A stretch of DNA of 41,516 bases from a virus, in IMG/VR virus record IMGVR_UViG_3300045120_000187, positions 1 through 41,516 of that record. One strand, given 5' to 3'. Within the stretch, counting starts at the first letter, position 1. Each line of letters begins with the position of its first letter. A program made the translations under genes and the position numbers. Positions 38,968 to 41,516 of the stretch are shown here, piece after piece. The notes beneath the pieces were generated by a model that worked only from the letters and a program-made list of their open reading frames with translations, was not told the DNA's origin and did no database searches.

Positions 38968-39143
38968 GCTTGTTCGTCCCGAGGCGGGAGATCAATTTCA
39001 CGCGCCGCCTTTTTGTATTCATCCGCGATCAGATCGGCGCAGCGTCCAATGCACTCGTTGCAAATCTTGCAACCGTCAGCCGATATCAGCCGGAAAACCT
39101 GACCGCTTGGCTTGCCGCAAAATGAGCAGTTGCCATCAGCCAT
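38964..39143 (-). CDS. ClpX-type zinc-finger mini-protein
   Basis: 59 residues. CSFCGKPSGQVFRLI and DGCKICNECIGRCADLI give a C-x2-C-x18-C-x2-C zinc site (C6, C9, C28, C31), exactly the spacing in the N-terminal zinc domain of ClpX, with ClpX-like neighbours (CSFCGK, ICNECI). The ATPase part is absent; a short charged tail follows. In ClpX this domain dimerises and binds adaptors and substrates. It overlaps cro by eight bases and the HNH gene by four. Confidence 0.75.
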   Translation of the reverse strand: MADGNCSFCGKPSGQVFRLISADGCKICNECIGRCADLIADEYKKAAREIDLPPRDEQA

Positions 39144-39351
39144 GGATGATCCCCCACAAATCGTCCGGGGCTTTCATCGATCGTTCGTGGAGGGCGTCTT
39201 GAAGGATCTTGTGGGTTTTGGCCGGGAATTTCCCGATCCGCTTCCAATTGGAAATGGCGGATGTGTGTTTCACGCCGGTTATTGCAGCGACTCCAAGGTT
39301 GCCCCCGAGTGCATCTACAACGTCGCTAACGGTGCATAGTCTCTCAGCCAT
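39136..39351 (-). CDS. Cro-like repressor
   Basis: 71 residues: TVSDVVDALGGNLGVAAITG, then HTSAISNWKRIGKFPAKTHK is a Cro/YdaS-type helix-turn-helix, with a short LQDALHERS helix after it. It is transcribed away from the cI-like repressor and heads the leftward early operon. The ATG lies about five bases past a -10, so its mRNA is probably leaderless. It would bind the shared TTCA-N7-TGAA sites. Confidence 0.8.
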   Translation of the reverse strand: MAERLCTVSDVVDALGGNLGVAAITGVKHTSAISNWKRIGKFPAKTHKILQDALHERSMKAPDDLWGIIHG

Positions 39352-39356
39352 GCCTC

Positions 39357-39385
39357 TTCGTATTCATATTTCCTGAAGAAGTCAA
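39357..39385 (-). promoter_or_regulatory. Leftward early promoter with operator in the spacer
   Basis: The minus strand reads TTGACT (39385-39380), 17 bases, then TACGAA (39362-39357). The 15-base operator TTCATATTTCCTGAA (39363-39377, + strand) lies wholly between them, so a bound repressor blocks polymerase. Transcription would start at or next to the A of the cro ATG. Confidence 0.65.
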
Positions 39386-39408
39386 CATCAGAACTCCTTA
39401 ATAGCGAA

Positions 39409-39423
39409 TTTATATTTTCTGAA
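39409..39423 (+). promoter_or_regulatory. Operator over the repressor promoter
   Basis: TTTATATTTTCTGAA is the second copy of the operator in the cI/cro region, with one half-site base changed (TTTA for TTCA). It covers TATATT (39411-39416), the best -10 for the repressor gene, and ends five bases before the repressor ATG. It probably mediates autoregulation. Confidence 0.6.
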
Positions 39424-39428
39424 ATAAT

Positions 39429-39806
39429 ATGGAACAGATGCAAAAACGTGACCCATTGCGATGGAGATCGCCCGGCTCCCAACGGCTGCGTTGGGTTCGC
39501 CTTGCAGAAGGGTTCGACAACTCGGCGCAGTTCGCTTCCCATGTCGGCCTTGGGACAACCGCATATAGCCAATACGAAAATGGCGTCCGGCTATCGCTGG
39601 ATGCGGCAATCAAGATTGCGAACCGTGTCCCAGGCCTGACCACAGACTTTCTGGTTAGGGGCCGCGAAGAAGGTATGCCCGCCGAGCTGCGGAGGCGGAT
39701 AGAGGCCGTTAGGGAGAGGGAAGAGGCGGAATTGGCACCGGAGGAGCCGCCCATTGAGCGGCCGTCTGTGACCCGCTACGGGCCACCCAAGAGACCTAGC
39801 CCTTAA
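39429..39806 (+). CDS. CI-like phage repressor (XRE family)
   Basis: 125 residues. RLRWVRLAEGFDNSAQFASH and then GLGTTAYSQYENGVRLSLDA form an XRE helix-turn-helix at about 18-60, followed by IANRVPGLTTDFLVRG. The C-terminal half is charged and proline-rich, without the LexA-type self-cleavage domain, so induction must differ from lambda. It faces cro across 77 bases. No ribosome-binding site precedes the ATG, as for lambda cI expressed from PRM. Its last bases overlap the convergent gene at 39796. Confidence 0.8.
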   Translation: MEQMQKRDPLRWRSPGSQRLRWVRLAEGFDNSAQFASHVGLGTTAYSQYENGVRLSLDAAIKIANRVPGLTTDFLVRGREEGMPAELRRRIEAVREREEAELAPEEPPIERPSVTRYGPPKRPSP

Positions 39807-39984
39807 ACGGCACCACGTTCTTGCTCATCTGGATCGGATCGGCGGGCACGTCTACAAGGAATTTGTCCACAAGCTCTTGCAGGGCGGCGATCACCAGAAT
39901 CATATCATCAGGGTTGTCTGGCAACTGACCCGCTAGCGTTATCGCGTGGCGTCGGTGCCATTGCAGCGGCTTCGGCGTCTCCAT
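39796..39984 (-). CDS. Small hypothetical protein convergent with the repressor
   Basis: 62 residues from the ATG at 39984, preceded by a G-rich run. KPLQWHRRHAITLAGQLPDN followed by DMILVIAALQELVDKFLVD is a pattern I associate with small rhizobial proteins of unknown function. It is transcribed from the other side of the rightward promoter region and ends 11 bases inside the repressor gene, tail to tail. Confidence 0.55.
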   Translation of the reverse strand: METPKPLQWHRRHAITLAGQLPDNPDDMILVIAALQELVDKFLVDVPADPIQMSKNVVPFKG

Positions 39985-40119
39985 CCTACCCCCCCCTGTC
40001 CCATCCGACCTAGAACATATCAAGAACTCGTCCCGATTGGGGCGGCAATATGACAGGTCCAAGACACAATCTGCACGAATGTGCGCAGATAAGTCAACTT
40101 GATTGCGGCCAATCTTATT

Positions 40120-40134
40120 TTCACATTTCCTGAA
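40120..40134 (+). promoter_or_regulatory. Upstream operator of the rightward promoter
   Basis: TTCACATTTCCTGAA is a perfect match to TTCA-N7-TGAA. Its centre is 30 bases before the operator inside the promoter, about three helical turns, a spacing that suits cooperative binding of two repressor dimers. Just before it, GATTG-CGGC-CAATC (40101-40114) forms a hairpin. Confidence 0.6.
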
Positions 40135-40142
40135 TTATATTG

Positions 40143-40171
40143 TTGACGCTTCATATTTTATGAAGTAGGTT
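40143..40171 (+). promoter_or_regulatory. Rightward early promoter with operator in the spacer
   Basis: TTGACG, 17 bases, then TAGGTT. The operator TTCATATTTTATGAA (40150-40164), the most symmetric of the four, fits exactly between the two elements, the same arrangement as at the cro promoter. It drives the early genes from 40221 across the junction to the integrase. Confidence 0.65.
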
Positions 40172-40220
40172 CTCTCTATCGAACAAATCACCGGCCAGCC
40201 GGATCGATAGGGGAAAGCAA

Positions 40221-40505
40221 ATGGCAACCGACAGCTATTCAATCCTGACCATCGCAGCCCGCGTCTACGATCAGGACAATCTTTCGCCCCGCGACGAAGC
40301 GTTCCTCGATGCGATCAACAAAGCTGGCCGGGATCACTCGGACGCTCTGCGTCACGCGGCCATCCATTACGGCAGCGGCTCGGACATTTGGCAAGCCGTA
40401 CAGCGTCTGTCCACGAGACAGCGCGATGCAGAGTATGCCCACGCGCTCGCGGTCTTTGAAGCGCAGGACGATGACGAAATTCAACTCCTTCAGGCGGCGG
40501 AGTGA
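40221..40505 (+). CDS. First gene of the rightward operon, hypothetical
   Basis: 94 residues with GGGGAAAG upstream of the ATG. It is helical and acidic (YDQDNLSPRDEAFLDAINKA, QRLSTRQRDAEYAHALAVFE), with no cysteine or membrane motif. First genes behind such promoters are often antiterminators or anti-repressors, but no arginine-rich RNA-binding motif is present. Confidence 0.65.
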   Translation: MATDSYSILTIAARVYDQDNLSPRDEAFLDAINKAGRDHSDALRHAAIHYGSGSDIWQAVQRLSTRQRDAEYAHALAVFEAQDDDEIQLLQAAE

Positions 40506-40510
40506 TCGCC

Positions 40511-40627
40511 ATGAAATCCTTTCTCACCCGTCACAGCCTCACCATCCGAGACGTTGTGGACTTCGTTGTGATCGTTCTTTTCATAAGCACGCTTGCCGTA
40601 TGGGCCGCGCTGGGATCTGGAGCTTAG
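40511..40627 (+). CDS. 38-residue single-span membrane micro-protein
   Basis: MKSFLTRHSLTIRDVVDFVV followed by IVLFISTLAVWAALGSGA: a basic N-terminus and one membrane helix. It lies five bases after the preceding stop and two before the next gene. It is probably a host-interaction peptide of the early operon; function unknown. Confidence 0.5.
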   Translation: MKSFLTRHSLTIRDVVDFVVIVLFISTLAVWAALGSGA

Positions 40628-40629
40628 TC

Positions 40630-40890
40630 ATGTTCGATCTAACGCTTGAATTCGTTTCTGACGCCATGAAAGAGCCTGCGCTTTCGGCCGAGGAACAGAT
40701 GGAACGCCGCATCGACAGCATCATCCGCGATCTGGATGAGTTGATCGCCTTCGCGGCCAATCCGGAAACCGTCGATTTGGTCGAAGCCCAGCGGATCGGC
40801 GTCGGACAGATCGTTTCACGAGCGCAACTGGTCGCCTCTTTTCTCATGGCGCGCAATCCCAACAAACTGCGGGTGATTTCCCATGGGTAA
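40630..40890 (+). CDS. Small helical hypothetical protein
   Basis: 86 residues, all helical and acidic (EEQMERRIDSIIRDLDELIA, VDLVEAQRIGVGQIVSRAQL). It overlaps the next gene by eight bases. It looks like a cofactor of the recombination cassette, such as a small nuclease inhibitor, but no family is recognised. Confidence 0.6.
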   Translation: MFDLTLEFVSDAMKEPALSAEEQMERRIDSIIRDLDELIAFAANPETVDLVEAQRIGVGQIVSRAQLVASFLMARNPNKLRVISHG

Positions 40891-41516
40891 ACCTAGCAAG
40901 GCCGTCATGGACTTCATGGAAAAGTACGGCATCGAGTCCGACGAGATTTGGGAAGTTCACGGCTCAACATGGGTTGTGAAGCACAAGGCCCTTGAGCGCG
41001 TCGCCATTGAGCAAGGCATTGTATGGCTGCGCCCTTCGGTTCAAGTCTGCGACTTGGCGGCGAAGATTGCCGTGATCTGCGCTTTCGGAAAGATTGGCGA
41101 TCGCGAGGAATGGTCATTCGGAGAAGCCTCGCCCGCCAATAACAAGAACGCCTATCCGGTCGCTATGGCTGAAAAGCGTGCGCGGGATCGCGTCATTCTG
41201 AAGCTTTTGGTTTCGCATGGCGCGCTCTATTCGGAGTCAGAGGCCGACGAATTCACCCAGCCGCGCGAATCCACCCAGCCGCGCCAAAATCCGCATGTAA
41301 CGCGCCCGTCCGATGTTGTGTCTCCCGCCGACTACGACGAGCACGGCGAGATCATCGATAATATCCCACACGCGCCGACAGCGCAAAAACTGCGCGTAGC
41401 CGACCAGCGACCGCTTTACGATGCGATCCAGAAGGAAGCGTTGGCGTTCAACAACTCTGCGGGCTTCATGGCTTGGATGAGGTCTCCCGAGACCATACAG
41501 CGCGTGGCTGACTTCA
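40883..41516 (+). CDS. Probable DNA-annealing/recombination protein (continues at base 1)
   Basis: 211 codons here plus the tail at 1-50, 227 residues in all. GSTWVVKHKALERVAIEQGI and then WSFGEASPANNKNAYPVAMA and EKRARDRVILKLLVSHGALY form a conserved core (about 27-120). I associate this pattern with rhizobial phage proteins next to SSB-like and NinB genes; a Rad52/Sak- or ERF-like annealing role is likely by context. A short tandem repeat (TQPRE, TQPRQ) and an acidic linker follow. Confidence 0.5.
   Translation, partial: MGKPSKAVMDFMEKYGIESDEIWEVHGSTWVVKHKALERVAIEQGIVWLRPSVQVCDLAAKIAVICAFGKIGDREEWSFGEASPANNKNAYPVAMAEKRARDRVILKLLVSHGALYSESEADEFTQPRESTQPRQNPHVTRPSDVVSPADYDEHGEIIDNIPHAPTAQKLRVADQRPLYDAIQKEALAFNNSAGFMAWMRSPETIQRVADF

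Noticed and set aside
1-41516. CRISPR arrays and insertion sequences
   Set aside because: No regularly spaced repeat array and no transposase gene or terminal inverted repeats were seen; the only mobile genes are the two homing endonucleases.

Overview
The window reads as the complete genome of a temperate short-tailed (podovirus-type) phage of an alphaproteobacterium, most likely a Bradyrhizobium-like Rhizobiales host. The evidence is a P22-like head and connector gene set with no tape measure, tail tube or sheath; an integrase and a cI/cro-type switch; a GapR (DUF2312) homologue; and an exported CGCG/HHVF-type protein of a kind common in Bradyrhizobiaceae. The two ends belong together. The reading frame open at base 41516 continues in frame at base 1 and stops at base 50, so the molecule is circular or circularly permuted and the numbering origin is arbitrary.

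Rightward early operon (40143 through the junction to about 4866, + strand): a promoter with an operator in its spacer drives small proteins, a probable DNA-annealing protein, an SSB-like mini-protein, NinB and an HNH nuclease. A tightly overlapped chain of small accessory genes follows; one of them contains a complete tRNA-Asn in frame. The chain ends in a candidate excisionase and a tyrosine integrase. A 180-base gap after int is the best place to look for attP. Further + strand accessory genes (5048-7888) include ASCH-like and solitary HicB-like proteins. About 600 bases that look like a structured, tRNA-derived or non-coding RNA region come next, then an OafA-type O-acyltransferase (8486-9556), a likely lysogenic-conversion gene.

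Immunity and leftward early operon (39806 down to 34155): a repressor (+) and a Cro-like gene (-) diverge from a short region. Two 15-base TTCA-N7-TGAA sites lie there, and two more lie at the rightward promoter. Behind cro come a ClpX-type zinc-finger mini-protein, an HNH-AP2 homing endonuclease, micro-ORFs, a DnaA domain IV protein, GapR, a winged-helix replication protein and a probable loader or partner gene. A consensus -35 followed at once by an intrinsic terminator marks the switch to late genes.

Late operon (34066 down to 9559, - strand): terminase subunits, portal, scaffold, major capsid and decoration proteins, then an unexpected two-domain MAF/DUF115-plus-glycosyltransferase protein. 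After these come the connector, beta-propeller stabiliser, GNAT protein, internal virion proteins (one with a SleB-like hydrolase domain), collar-domain tail fibre, GH25 endolysin, holin and lipoprotein candidates, and finally four consecutive proteins with Sec signal peptides, the last of which is a clan-A glycoside hydrolase-like protein with an inserted carbohydrate-binding-like module. A free-standing homing endonuclease (16753-17373) interrupts this operon on the opposite strand.
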